64,000 bases of DNA, taken from contig NZ_LT985325.1 in the NCBI RefSeq assembly GCF_900290275.1, forward strand, positions 236,808 to 300,807. The letters run 5' to 3'. A program made the translations under genes and the position numbers. This stretch comes from Prevotella merdae (GTDB lineage Bacteria; Bacteroidota; Bacteroidia; Bacteroidales; Bacteroidaceae). How positions within the stretch are numbered: the first letter of the stretch is position 1; each line of letters begins with the position of its first letter. This document shows positions 27,593-37,709 of this stretch, piece by piece. The notes beneath the pieces are model-generated. The model saw nothing but the letters and a program-made list of their open reading frames with translations. It had not been told where the DNA came from and did no database searches.

Positions 27593-29014
27593 TTATTTCT
27601 TTTCTTCAAGTAGCACAACATTCTCTACATGTGGTGTATGTGGGAACATATCCACGGGCTGAACCTCCTTTACGCTATATGCCACATCAAGGGCTTGCAG
27701 GTCGCGTGCCTGAGTAGCAGGGTTGCAGCTAACGTATACAATGCGCTTTGGGTGAGCACGCAATATGGTCTCTATTACATCTGGGTGCATTCCGGCACGT
27801 GGTGGGTCGGTAATGATAACATCCGGACGTCCATGCTCGGCAATAAACTCGTCGTTAAGGATGTCTTTCATATCGCCTGCATAGAACTTAGTGTTGTCGA
27901 TATTGTTTACCTGAGAGTTTACCTTTGCATCCTCTATTGCCTCAGGCACATACTCGATACCTATAACCTGACGAGCCTGACGAGCCACAAAGTTGGCTAT
28001 GGTTCCAGTTCCTGTATAAAGGTCGTATACCAGTTCGTTACCAGTAAGTCCGGCAAAGTCGCGAGCTACAGAGTATAGATGATAAGCCTGCTCTGTATTG
28101 GTTTGGTAGAAACTCTTTGGTCCTACCTTAAAGCGCAGGTTCTCCATTGTCTCAAAGATATGGTCGTTGCCCTTGAACACATTGAGGTCGAGGTCGCCAA
28201 ATGTATCGTTGCATTTTTGGTTGTCAACATACATAAGCGATGTAATCTCAGGAAACTCGTCGGCTACATGCTGCAACAATCCCATTGCACGTTCCTCATC
28301 GCCTGGCTCGTCGTAATGGAACTGTATAAGTACCATCCATTCGCCTGTATTAGAGTTGCGCATCATAATGTCGCGCAATAGTCCATGCTGCTGACGTAGG
28401 TCGAAGAAAGTCATGCCAGTAGAGAATGCATAATCGCGTATAGAGTTGCGTATGCGGTTGTGCAGGTCGTCCATAAGCCAGCACTTCTCTATAGGTAGAA
28501 TCTTGTCGAATGCTCCAGTGATATGGAATCCGATGCCGTTCATATTGTCAAACTTGGTTCCTTCGGCTACCTGCTCGCGTGTAAGCCAACGCTTGTTGCA
28601 GCAACCAAATTCCAGTTTGTTGCGATATTCCTTTGTATGTACACTTCCCATAATAGGACGGAACTCGGGCAATTCAATCTTGCCGATACGTGTTAGTTGG
28701 TCGTGTACCTGCTTTTGCTTAGCCTTGAGTTGCTCCTCATAAGGCAGGTTCTGCCATTTGCATCCGCCACATACACCGAAGTGCTCGCACATAGGTACTT
28801 CGCGCACATCGCTCTTCTTAATGAATCTTATAACTTCAGCCTCGCAATAGCTGTGCTTCTTCTTGCGTACCTGTAGGTCGACAACATCGCCTGGTACTAC
28901 AAAAGGTACAAACACAACCATGTCGTTGACATGTGCCAACGACTTTCCTTCGGCTGCTACAGCTTCAATCGTAACGTTTTCAAGTATAGGAAGTGGTTTC
29001 TTTTTTCTTGCCAT
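27593..29014 (-). CDS. rlmD: 23S rRNA (uracil-5-)-methyltransferase RlmD
   Basis: A 473-aa RNA methyltransferase of the TrmA/RumA family that uses SAM to make 5-methyluridine in 23S rRNA. It has an N-terminal TRAM domain (about 8-65). The iron-sulfur cysteines sit in CEHFGVCGGCKWQNL (about 75-90), the SAM site in YDLYTGTGTIANFVA (about 315), the substrate-binding IITDPPRAGMHP (about 395), and the catalytic Cys in VYVSCNPATQARDL (about 425). Substrate U1939 versus another uridine is inferred from the best-known homologue. Confidence 0.92.
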   Translation of the reverse strand: MARKKKPLPILENVTIEAVAAEGKSLAHVNDMVVFVPFVVPGDVVDLQVRKKKHSYCEAEVIRFIKKSDVREVPMCEHFGVCGGCKWQNLPYEEQLKAKQKQVHDQLTRIGKIELPEFRPIMGSVHTKEYRNKLEFGCCNKRWLTREQVAEGTKFDNMNGIGFHITGAFDKILPIEKCWLMDDLHNRIRNSIRDYAFSTGMTFFDLRQQHGLLRDIMMRNSNTGEWMVLIQFHYDEPGDEERAMGLLQHVADEFPEITSLMYVDNQKCNDTFGDLDLNVFKGNDHIFETMENLRFKVGPKSFYQTNTEQAYHLYSVARDFAGLTGNELVYDLYTGTGTIANFVARQARQVIGIEYVPEAIEDAKVNSQVNNIDNTKFYAGDMKDILNDEFIAEHGRPDVIITDPPRAGMHPDVIETILRAHPKRIVYVSCNPATQARDLQALDVAYSVKEVQPVDMFPHTPHVENVVLLEEKK

Positions 29015-29131
29015 AAACTATTTTGAAATTCTTATTAGAATGCAAAATTAGGCATTTTTATTGAGATTAACCGACTAATTGCCTCTAAATCTCGTAAATG
29101 GGGTAGAAATATTCTCTACATCACTAAGGCA

Positions 29132-30292
29132 TTAGACAGTTGTTGCAAAGATGCTTATGCCGAGTATTACTGCCGATACAATAAAACCTATCGGCAGCAA
29201 GATGCGATACTTCAAACCAACAACAAGCGACAGAAGCATAATAGTCCATGCCGAAAGCAGCATAATATCATACTTGTTAGCCATAGGCAGCGAGCCGTTT
29301 ATGGTCTTAAGCAGATACAGATAGTAGCTTATTGTGGCAAAAGCTATTAGCATAACAAGGCGCGAGGCCAATGTTATGGCTGTGTCCATACGCGATTTTC
29401 TGCCGGCACGCACGTCGTGGTTCTTCTTTAGCCAGTATTGTCTGCCCAGACGTGATATAGTATATAATAAGGTGGAAACGCCCATAGCAATGCATACGAT
29501 AAAGATTATTGTGGCAAAGGGTATGTTGTTGCATGTGCGCTCGGCATGTATCTGCTTGGCAGATGGTAGTGAAGTGCCGCCATTTGCTCTTTGGTACTTT
29601 AGCATCTTGTCCACAATCAGGTCCATCTGCTTGTAGTTATTTGTCTCGGCATTGTCGAAAAGTTGTGTAAAGACCGTTTGTATAAACTCCTGGTGCTTAA
29701 AGTCCATAGCCTTTGGCAAGTCTTCGGTTGGGGCATACCATATTGTAGAGTCTTTAATGGAGTAGGGGAATATCTTGAGCGACAGTCCGCGTCGCAGATT
29801 CATAAGCAACTGTATCTTGTTGTCTACAGACATCACTTGCTTATGAAACTCGTCCTTATTACCTTTATTATATGCCTTTACATACTTGTCGATAGTGTAT
29901 ATACTGTTGTCGCGCTTGAAGAAGGTGTTGGCAGACACATAGTTGCGCAACATCATCCTCTGCTTCATCTCGCCGTCCTTCATCTTAAGCATAGGCTCGT
30001 CCATCCATTCCTCTCCCCAGAATATCCAGCCCGTAAGCACTTGCTCGGCAGTTAATCCTTGGTAGGTGTCCGAACCATATAGCTTCTTTGTGAAGTATAT
30101 AGCGTATGTTTGCATCTGACAGATGCGGTTGTTATGTAAGATGTTAAGCTCGCCAAACCGTGCTGCTGTTTCTTCTGGCAGATAATGTGCCTTAACACTC
30201 TCTGTACCGTTGACGGCAAGGACGGTAGTGGTTGTTGTTGCCAATAAGCATACAACAAAGAGAGTACGAAGAGAGAATAATAGTTTTTTCAT
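29132..30292 (-). CDS. Stand-alone paralogue of the CcsBA middle region
   Basis: A 386-aa membrane protein with its own signal peptide. From YLPEETAARFGELNILHNNRICQMQT onward it is closely collinear with residues from about 265 of the 761-aa CcsBA encoded at 37710-39995: periplasmic domain (about 33-270), then about four helices ending VGLKYRILLPIGFIVSAVILG. It lacks the four N-terminal ResB helices and everything after that point, including the WGWDPKEVW haem-handling motif. It may be a truncated duplicate or a dedicated partner. The frame is intact and the conserved positions are kept, which argues for use rather than decay. Function is unknown. Confidence 0.75.
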   Translation of the reverse strand: MKKLLFSLRTLFVVCLLATTTTTVLAVNGTESVKAHYLPEETAARFGELNILHNNRICQMQTYAIYFTKKLYGSDTYQGLTAEQVLTGWIFWGEEWMDEPMLKMKDGEMKQRMMLRNYVSANTFFKRDNSIYTIDKYVKAYNKGNKDEFHKQVMSVDNKIQLLMNLRRGLSLKIFPYSIKDSTIWYAPTEDLPKAMDFKHQEFIQTVFTQLFDNAETNNYKQMDLIVDKMLKYQRANGGTSLPSAKQIHAERTCNNIPFATIIFIVCIAMGVSTLLYTISRLGRQYWLKKNHDVRAGRKSRMDTAITLASRLVMLIAFATISYYLYLLKTINGSLPMANKYDIMLLSAWTIMLLSLVVGLKYRILLPIGFIVSAVILGISIFATTV

Positions 30293-30300
30293 AATATCGT

Positions 30301-30385
30301 AAGCCCCACCACCAATCCCTCCCCCATAAGGAAGGGGGAGTGATATGTAGCTATTGTTTAAAAGACGTTAGGGGTGGGGCTTTTT
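30301..30385. repeat. Nested palindrome between the ccs-like gene and thiH
   Basis: Outer arms AAGCCCCACC (30301-30310) and GGTGGGGCTT (30373-30382) enclose an inner hairpin CTCCCCC...GGGGGAG. A T-rich stretch follows on the plus strand. It may terminate the thi operon or be a dispersed repeat; orientation of the T run argues against a simple thiH terminator. Confidence 0.5.
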
Positions 30386-30394
30386 CTTTTTTAT

Positions 30395-31537
30395 TTACGC
30401 CTTTTTCTTCAATGGGTTGAACAAATCGAATGATGCATCCCAATCTTTCCATACAGGCTCGCGCCCTATCTCACGCAGACGACGGTCTATCTCTTTTGCT
30501 GTGCGCTCATCACTAACACTGAACTGTTCGAGTGCTTGGGGATAAGTGTGATAACCTCCAGGATTAACCTTCGACTCAGCCGACATGGTTGTTACACCAA
30601 GTGTAGCCATATTGTCGCGTATAAAGGCAGGCTCGCGTGTAGAATAAGAGATGTCTACATCATGGTCGAAGATGCGCATGGCAAATGTAGCCTGTGCAAG
30701 CTCACGGTCGCTCATATAGCAATTGGGATGGAATCCCTCGTTCTGTGCAGGACGCATACGTGGGAAGTTTACACTATACTTAGTGCGCCAGTAATGCTTC
30801 TGCAGATAACGCAGGTGATAGGCCATCATAGTAACGTCAGTACGCCAATCCTTCTCAAGACCAATAAGCACACCCATACCTATAGAATGAACACCAGCCA
30901 TACCCATACGGTCGAAACCATCGCAACGCCATTCAAACTTGCTCTTCATTCCACGTGGATGATAGATGTTGTAATGCTCGCGGTTGTAGGTTTCCTGGAA
31001 ACATATTACACCGTTCATGCCATGTTGTGCCAATGTGCGATAATCCTCTGTTGATAGAGGCATCACCTCTATCTTGATATTCGAGAAGTACTTCTTGGCA
31101 ATGTCAATAGCCTTGGCAAGATAAGGAGTGCCTGCTTTTGCTGGATTTTCGCCAGTAACGAGAAGGATGTTCTCGAAAGGAGCGAGCTGCTTGATAGCCT
31201 TGTATTCGTCCTCTATCTGCTCAGGGGTGAGGATGGTGCGTGCCATAGGGTTCTGTACATGAAATCCACAGTAGACACACGAGTTTGAACAAGAGTTTGT
31301 TATATATAAAGGAATGAACATCGACATTGTCTTGCCGAAGCGTTCCTCGGTATATTTGCGTGACAGTCGGGCCATCTCCTCAAGATAAGGTTCGGCTGCG
31401 GGCGATAGCATAGCCATAAAGTCGTTTATATCACAATGACTCTTGCTCAGAGCACGTCGCACATCATTGGCGGTCATGCTCGCGATGCGTTCCGTGGTCT
31501 CCTGCCAACTAATCTTTTTTAATTCGTCTGAAAACAT
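30395..31537 (-). CDS. thiH: 2-iminoacetate synthase ThiH
   Basis: A 380-aa radical SAM enzyme that cleaves tyrosine to give dehydroglycine for the thiazole ring of thiamine. The cluster motif is CSNSCVYCGF (CX3CX2C) near residue 80-90. Other family features include TGENPAKAG and the C-terminal DIVTMSAESKVNPGGY-like block (VTTMSAESKVNPGGY). Length is typical. It is the last gene of the thiS-G-C-F-H operon, 15 bp after thiF. ThiH rather than the oxygen-dependent ThiO suits an anaerobe. Confidence 0.94.
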   Translation of the reverse strand: MFSDELKKISWQETTERIASMTANDVRRALSKSHCDINDFMAMLSPAAEPYLEEMARLSRKYTEERFGKTMSMFIPLYITNSCSNSCVYCGFHVQNPMARTILTPEQIEDEYKAIKQLAPFENILLVTGENPAKAGTPYLAKAIDIAKKYFSNIKIEVMPLSTEDYRTLAQHGMNGVICFQETYNREHYNIYHPRGMKSKFEWRCDGFDRMGMAGVHSIGMGVLIGLEKDWRTDVTMMAYHLRYLQKHYWRTKYSVNFPRMRPAQNEGFHPNCYMSDRELAQATFAMRIFDHDVDISYSTREPAFIRDNMATLGVTTMSAESKVNPGGYHTYPQALEQFSVSDERTAKEIDRRLREIGREPVWKDWDASFDLFNPLKKKA

Positions 31538-31552
31538 TGTTTTATTTCTTTT

Positions 31553-32251
31553 TTACATCTCAATTACATAACTCATCATCGTACTTAGGTCAACAGTCCA
31601 AAGCTTATCGATGAGAGGTTCGCCAAATTCAGCTGCAAGCATAAGTACTTGACATGCTTCTACACTTCCCACTACAGCAGGTGTTGTGCCGAGTACAGCT
31701 TTGCCTGGATGGGGCATACTTAATGTAGCCTCTTCGTCAGGAAGCAATGATCGATAAGTGGTATGTCCCTTGCATAGCACAGCCACTTGTCCGTCGAGTC
31801 CACGTATGGCACCATAGACATAAGGCTTGCCTTGTAGTTTGCATTCATCACTCACGATGTAGCGAGTCATGAAGTTGTCCATGCCGTCCACCACTATGTC
31901 GTAGCGACTTATCAGCTCATGAGCATTCTCCTTGGTAAGTCGATAAGGATAGGCGTCTATCTCTACCTCGCTGTTTAGAGCTTGTAGTCTGCGCTTGGCA
32001 CATTCCACTTTAGGCAGTCCAGCCTCTTTCTCTGTGTAGAGAACTTGGCGATGAAGATTGGTAATATCGACAACATCATCGTCGATAATACCAATGCGTC
32101 CGATGCCTGCGCCTACAAGATAGGTGGCTATCGGAGAACCAAGTCCTCCGACACCCACAAGCAGCACCTTGGCTGTACGTATCTTCTTCTGACCCTCCTC
32201 GCTTATTTCGGGGAGCATAATCTGACGATTGTAACGATTGATTAATTCCAT
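31553..32251 (-). CDS. thiF: ThiS adenylyltransferase ThiF
   Basis: A 232-aa E1-like enzyme (HesA/MoeB/ThiF family) that adenylates the C-terminal Gly of ThiS. The nucleotide site GVGGLGSPIATYLVGAG (about 33-49), the DDDVVDITNLHRQVLY block with the catalytic Arg, and the VVDGMDNFMTRY motif are all present. It begins one base after the thiC stop codon, so translation is probably coupled. Confidence 0.92.
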   Translation of the reverse strand: MELINRYNRQIMLPEISEEGQKKIRTAKVLLVGVGGLGSPIATYLVGAGIGRIGIIDDDVVDITNLHRQVLYTEKEAGLPKVECAKRRLQALNSEVEIDAYPYRLTKENAHELISRYDIVVDGMDNFMTRYIVSDECKLQGKPYVYGAIRGLDGQVAVLCKGHTTYRSLLPDEEATLSMPHPGKAVLGTTPAVVGSVEACQVLMLAAEFGEPLIDKLWTVDLSTMMSYVIEM

Positions 32252-34245
<1,994 letters not shown>

Positions 34246-35016
34246 TTACATGAGGAACTGTGTGAGTGGCGAGCTTGCTTCAGCACAATCGCTTATAGCA
34301 CCAAGGCCAGCCTCGTAAGCACGTCGTCCGCATACTACAGCCTCCTTGAATGCCTTTGCCATTTCCACAGGATTGCCTGCTACAGCAATGGCAGTATTAA
34401 CAAGACATGCACTTGCACCCATCTCCATAGCCTCGGCAGCATGGCTCGGAGCGCCAATACCAGCATCAACCACTACAGGCACAGTAGCCTGCTCGATGAT
34501 AATCTGCAAGAAGTCCTTCATGCGTAAGCCTTTATTTGTGCCGATAGGAGCGGCAAGTGGCATAACGGTAGCAGCTCCTGCCTCCTCAAGATGCTTGCAT
34601 AGTGTAGGGTCAGCCTGGCAATAAGGCAACACAACAAATCCCATCTTCACAAGTTGTTCGGTTGCCTTAAGTGTTTCTACTGAGTCGGGCAACAGATAAC
34701 GTGGGTCGGGATGTATCTCAAGCTTAAGCCAGTTGGTACCGAAAGCCTCACGTGCCATCTGTGCAGCAAATACAGCTTCCTCAGCATTGCGTACACCACT
34801 GGTGTTTGGCAGCAACTGGATGTTTGGGTTCTGTATGATGTGTGACAGTAGGTCGTCATGCTCGTCGTTAAGCTCAATACGCTTCATAGCCACTGTCACC
34901 ATCTCTGTCTCTGAAGCCTTTATAGCTTCAGCCATAAGTGTGTTGTTGTTAAATTTTCCTGTACCAAGAAACAGGCGCGAGTTGAACTCACGTCCTGCGA
35001 TTGTCAGCTTTTCCAT
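34246..35016 (-). CDS. thiG: Thiazole synthase ThiG
   Basis: A 256-aa TIM-barrel enzyme that assembles thiazole phosphate from DXP, dehydroglycine and ThiS thiocarboxylate. It shows [10 protein letters not shown] at the N-terminus, the VTVAMKR Schiff-base-lysine region, [35 protein letters not shown] and [20 protein letters not shown] phosphate-site motifs. Length is typical. It follows thiS by 90 bp. Confidence 0.96.
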   Translation of the reverse strand: MEKLTIAGREFNSRLFLGTGKFNNNTLMAEAIKASETEMVTVAMKRIELNDEHDDLLSHIIQNPNIQLLPNTSGVRNAEEAVFAAQMAREAFGTNWLKLEIHPDPRYLLPDSVETLKATEQLVKMGFVVLPYCQADPTLCKHLEEAGAATVMPLAAPIGTNKGLRMKDFLQIIIEQATVPVVVDAGIGAPSHAAEAMEMGASACLVNTAIAVAGNPVEMAKAFKEAVVCGRRAYEAGLGAISDCAEASSPLTQFLM

Positions 35017-35106
35017 AATTATTATTTAGTTTTTTTATTAGTTGCTTATATCGTTTCAATTCAAAAATCAAAAATCAAAACTCTTAACTCTTAACTCTTA
35101 ATTCCA

Positions 35107-35304
35107 CTATCCTCCGCACACAGCTTTGATGACAACAACATTGTCGCCTTCTTTAATTGCTGTCTGGTTCCAGTCAGTACGTGTTACCATACGGTTGTTT
35201 ACAGCTACAGCCACGCCTTTCTCTGGCAACGACAATTCTGTAGCCAGTTCTTGCAACGACGTAGCCTTTACCTCCGTCTCCTTGTTGTTAATCTTGATAT
35301 TCAT
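35107..35304 (-). CDS. thiS: Sulfur carrier protein ThiS
   Basis: A 65-aa ubiquitin-like sulfur carrier. It ends in the required Gly-Gly (VCGG), which ThiF adenylates and which then carries the thiocarboxylate. MNIKINNKETEV is the usual first beta hairpin. It is the first gene after the TPP riboswitch. Confidence 0.93.
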   Translation of the reverse strand: MNIKINNKETEVKATSLQELATELSLPEKGVAVAVNNRMVTRTDWNQTAIKEGDNVVVIKAVCGG

Positions 35305-35419
35305 AGTTCGCCTTAATTTGGTTATATAAACAATGTGATAAACCTCACTAAGGGTATCCGTCTTTTGGACTTTGCAGGATGTTCTCCCTACATGTATACT
35401 TTGATTGAAGTTATATCAT

Positions 35420-35496
35420 TTTCCCTTCGGCGGCATTATCCGCATCAGGTGCTATGGGTATAATCTCAGCCGAAGACATTCGGCACCCCGTGATAG
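35420..35496 (-). promoter_or_regulatory. TPP riboswitch (THI element)
   Basis: On the minus strand the core motifs come in the right order: GGGGTGCC, CTGAGA, ACCC, ACCTGATGCGGATAATGCC and GAAGGGA. It lies about 115 bp upstream of thiS and should shut down the operon when thiamine pyrophosphate is plentiful. Confidence 0.95.
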
Positions 35497-35509
35497 TTCT
35501 CTAAAATGC

Positions 35510-35540
35510 AAAGTAACAAATAATATTTCAGCTGTGCAAA
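35510..35540 (-). promoter_or_regulatory. Promoter of the thiSGCFH operon
   Basis: Minus-strand TTACTTTG (one mismatch to TAnnTTTG) at 35510-35517 and TTTG at 35537-35540, spacing 19. It starts transcription just ahead of the riboswitch. Confidence 0.6.
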
Positions 35541-35729
35541 TTATTTAGTTTAAACTTCATTAAGTTTTTTGCTTGATTTTAGCATTTAAAGCATTTGGCT
35601 TCGCTCGGCTTTGCCGCTTGCTTGCAAGAACTTCTTAACTCCTTTAACTACTGAATTCTCTAAACTTGAGAAAGTTCAGTAAAATATGTCTTTTTGTAAA
35701 TATGGTTGACTCCCTAAAATGTAAGTGAA

Positions 35730-36086
35730 ATGAAAAAATCATTAGAAGAGACATTAAAGGAAGTTGAATTAAGCAAGGAGATTTATCGTCTTTATGCTTT
35801 AGAACACCTTACAATGATTGAAATTTCTGAAAACGTTGGTATTGCTCCTAGCAGCGTTCACCGTAAAATTCGTACTTTTGAAGCCGAAAACTCAGAATTG
35901 GCAGAAAAAATGAGTAAAAAAGGTAAAGAAATCATTCCTGAGGACTATAAGCAACTGCTTCAGGAAATAGCAGAGCTGAAGAAGCAAGTAAAATCGGAGC
36001 GCCTTCGTGCAGACTTCTATGAAGAAATGGTAGCCTTTGGCAAGGAAGTCTATGGTATTGACTTAAAAAAAGCTGGCACCAAGTAG
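35730..36086 (+). CDS. IS3-family OrfA (HTH/leucine zipper)
   Basis: A 118-aa protein: helix-turn-helix near 25-50 (LTMIEISENVGIAPSSVHRKI) followed by a long charged coiled coil ending LKKAGTK. OrfA binds the element ends and regulates transposition. A run of seven A (36065-36071) eight codons or fewer before its stop is a typical IS3 slippery site, and the -1 frame is open from there into OrfB. Confidence 0.85.
   Translation: MKKSLEETLKEVELSKEIYRLYALEHLTMIEISENVGIAPSSVHRKIRTFEAENSELAEKMSKKGKEIIPEDYKQLLQEIAELKKQVKSERLRADFYEEMVAFGKEVYGIDLKKAGTK
36065..36071 (+). promoter_or_regulatory. A7 slippery site for -1 frameshift (OrfAB)
   Basis: In-frame TTA AAA AAA GCT; slipping back one base reads AGC TGG CAC and continues without a stop into OrfB. 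It would produce the OrfAB fusion transposase. Confidence 0.7.
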
Positions 36087-36133
36087 CAAACAGGCTTCAC
36101 ACACGAGATGGCAAACTCTATCCAGTCATCTCG

Positions 36134-37021
36134 ATGTGTCGGTTACTTGGTGTAACCAAGCAAGCCTATTACAAACATGGTGACAGTTCCATGTTAAAGG
36201 TTGCGCAAGAGGCGTTCGTTGTAGAGTTCATCAAAGGCGTTCGCAAGAAAGACCCAGGTATTGGCGGCAATAAGCTTTGGTTCATGTACCAAAGGCAATT
36301 TGGCGTATCCAGAAGTGTTGGCTACAACCGCTTTTATGACATTGTCGAGAAATACAACCTTAAGGTACGAAAGGTAAAACGTAGGGTGAAGACAACAGAC
36401 TCCGCCCATGACCTTCCATTGTATCCTAATATTGTTAAGGATTTGCTTCCCAGCCGTCCATGCCAACTGATTGTCAGTGACATAACGTATATACCATATT
36501 ATCTCGACCCCGAGAGCGGTGAGTACAAGTTCTGTTATCTTGCCCTCATTACGGACTATTATACAAAGGAGATAGTCGGGTATAGTGTCGCTCCAACGCT
36601 AGAGTCTATTCATGCCATAGAAGCCCTTAAGATGGCTTTGGATTACTACAAAGGAAATGACCTTAGCCAACTGATTCATCATTCTGACCGTGGGGTTCAG
36701 TATGCAAGTTACCAATATACTGGTTTGCTCAAGCAATACAACATACAAATCAGCATGACGGAAACAGGCAATCCCAAGGACAATGCCGTTGCAGAAAGAG
36801 TCAACAATACTATCAAGAACGAGCTTTTGAAAGGCATGTCGTTTACTTCTATATCAGAGGTCTTGGTGGCAGTAAAGGCTGCCATCCGCTTCTATAACGA
36901 AGAACGTCCACATTTGAGTCTTGACGGCTTGACCCCTCGTGAGGCTGCAAAGAAAAGAGGCGAGATTGATAAAAGATGGATAAGTTACAGAGAAAAAGCG
37001 ATAAAAGCTAAGGTTGCTTAG
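36134..37021 (+). CDS. IS3-family transposase OrfB (DDE integrase core)
   Basis: A 295-aa catalytic part with an rve core. The DDE triad is visible in VSDITYIPY (first Asp), HHSDRGVQY (second Asp) and NPKDNAVAERVNNTIKNE (Glu). The HTH_21-like N-terminus reads GIGGNKLWFMYQRQFGVSRSVGYNRFYDI. The frame is open upstream of this Met to the slippery site at 36065, so the main product is probably the OrfAB fusion. The copy looks intact. Confidence 0.92.
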   Translation: MCRLLGVTKQAYYKHGDSSMLKVAQEAFVVEFIKGVRKKDPGIGGNKLWFMYQRQFGVSRSVGYNRFYDIVEKYNLKVRKVKRRVKTTDSAHDLPLYPNIVKDLLPSRPCQLIVSDITYIPYYLDPESGEYKFCYLALITDYYTKEIVGYSVAPTLESIHAIEALKMALDYYKGNDLSQLIHHSDRGVQYASYQYTGLLKQYNIQISMTETGNPKDNAVAERVNNTIKNELLKGMSFTSISEVLVAVKAAIRFYNEERPHLSLDGLTPREAAKKRGEIDKRWISYREKAIKAKVA

Positions 37022-37356
37022 AATCTTTTTGTATCTTTGCACCACCAAGGAACTACGTGATGGTTTAAGCCACCAACGTAAAAAGTTTGAGTTGGGCATC
37101 GAGCCCAACCCAAACTTACCAAGGAAGCTACGCTCAGGATTATCCCCCAACATGTTTCTTTGCGGAGATATGAAGGGTAATTTTATTTGTGACTATAGGC
37201 ATAAGTAGTCAACTATAAGTATGACTAAAATTAAATAAGTCAACGTGAATTATAAATAAGTAATAACTGAGTCAACTTGTATTATCAATAATACTTAGAG
37301 TGGTCAACTAAAATCGTTAAACCACAATATATTATTTGTACAAACAATATAAATCT

Positions 37357-37437
37357 CCGTTCCGTGTCATAGAATGTGTATTCCGTGTCACGGAACGGCC
37401 ATTCCACGACACGGAACGGCCATTCCGTGACACGGAA
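37357..37437. repeat. Tandem palindromic TTCCGTGTCACGGAA repeats
   Basis: Four imperfect copies of a ~20-bp palindromic unit (TTCCGTGTCAC / GGAACGGCCATTCC) run through this stretch. It lies in AT-rich DNA with no promoter next to it. Confidence 0.65.
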
Positions 37438-37501
37438 TAGAACTTTAAGTTATTATCATAAGTAAGTATTCATATTTATCTTTATATATGAACAGCAATC
37501 T

Positions 37502-37625
37502 GTAGGAGGAGGGTGTGTCAAAACTCCCAATATAAATAACTAAAAACTCGTTGTACATCCACACAAGAACGTACAACGAGTTTTTAGTTATTTATATTGG
37601 GAGTTTTGACACACCCTCCTCCTAC
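37502..37625. repeat. Perfect 55-bp inverted repeat (giant hairpin)
   Basis: Arms 37502-37556 and 37571-37625 are exact reverse complements, with a 14-base loop. The outer tips are GTAGGAGG/CCTCCTAC, like the element at 34056-34148. The innermost part holds the terminator-like core AAAAACTCGTTGTAC. It could terminate ccsBA transcription but is far larger than needed. Confidence 0.85.
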
Positions 37626-37709
37626 TATATGTAAAGATAATTCTGAACTGTTACTTTCATTATTGTCCTTATATTAACGGGACATTAATGTAGCTAATTT
37701 GCTTGTGCA

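Larger units (their letters stand above)
35305..35729. other. Leader of the thi operon and left flank of the IS3 element
   Basis: Contains the TPP riboswitch (35420-35496), its promoter (35510-35540), low-complexity repeat words with GGCTTTGCCGC at about 35609-35619, a hairpin-like AACTTGAGAAAGTT at about 35663-35676, and the left end of the IS element at 35705. No further gene is seen. Confidence 0.7.
35705..37213 (+). mobile_element. IS3-family insertion sequence
   Basis: OrfA and OrfB of an IS3-type element in -1 frame relation. The left end is placed at GTTGACT (35705). The matching AGTCAAC at 37207-37213 gives a 7-bp terminal inverted repeat. GTCAAC recurs at 37239, 37271 and 37303, so the right end could lie as far as 37308. 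No target-site duplication is convincing. Confidence 0.75.
37022..37709. other. Gene-free stretch of repeats after the IS element
   Basis: Holds a -7-like TATCTTTG (37032-37039), four GTCAAC sites at 31-32 bp spacing (37208-37308), palindromic TTCCGTGTCACGGAA tandem repeats (37357-37437), and a perfect 55-bp inverted repeat (37502-37625). No convincing gene. Confidence 0.65.

Noticed and set aside
37014..37208. A 64-codon frame after the IS3 OrfB.
   Set aside because: It overlaps the OrfB end and runs through the right-end DNA of the element; the sequence has no recognisable features.
35700..37310. Target-site duplication flanking the IS3 element.
   Set aside because: The bases outside the two candidate ends do not match convincingly, so none is claimed.
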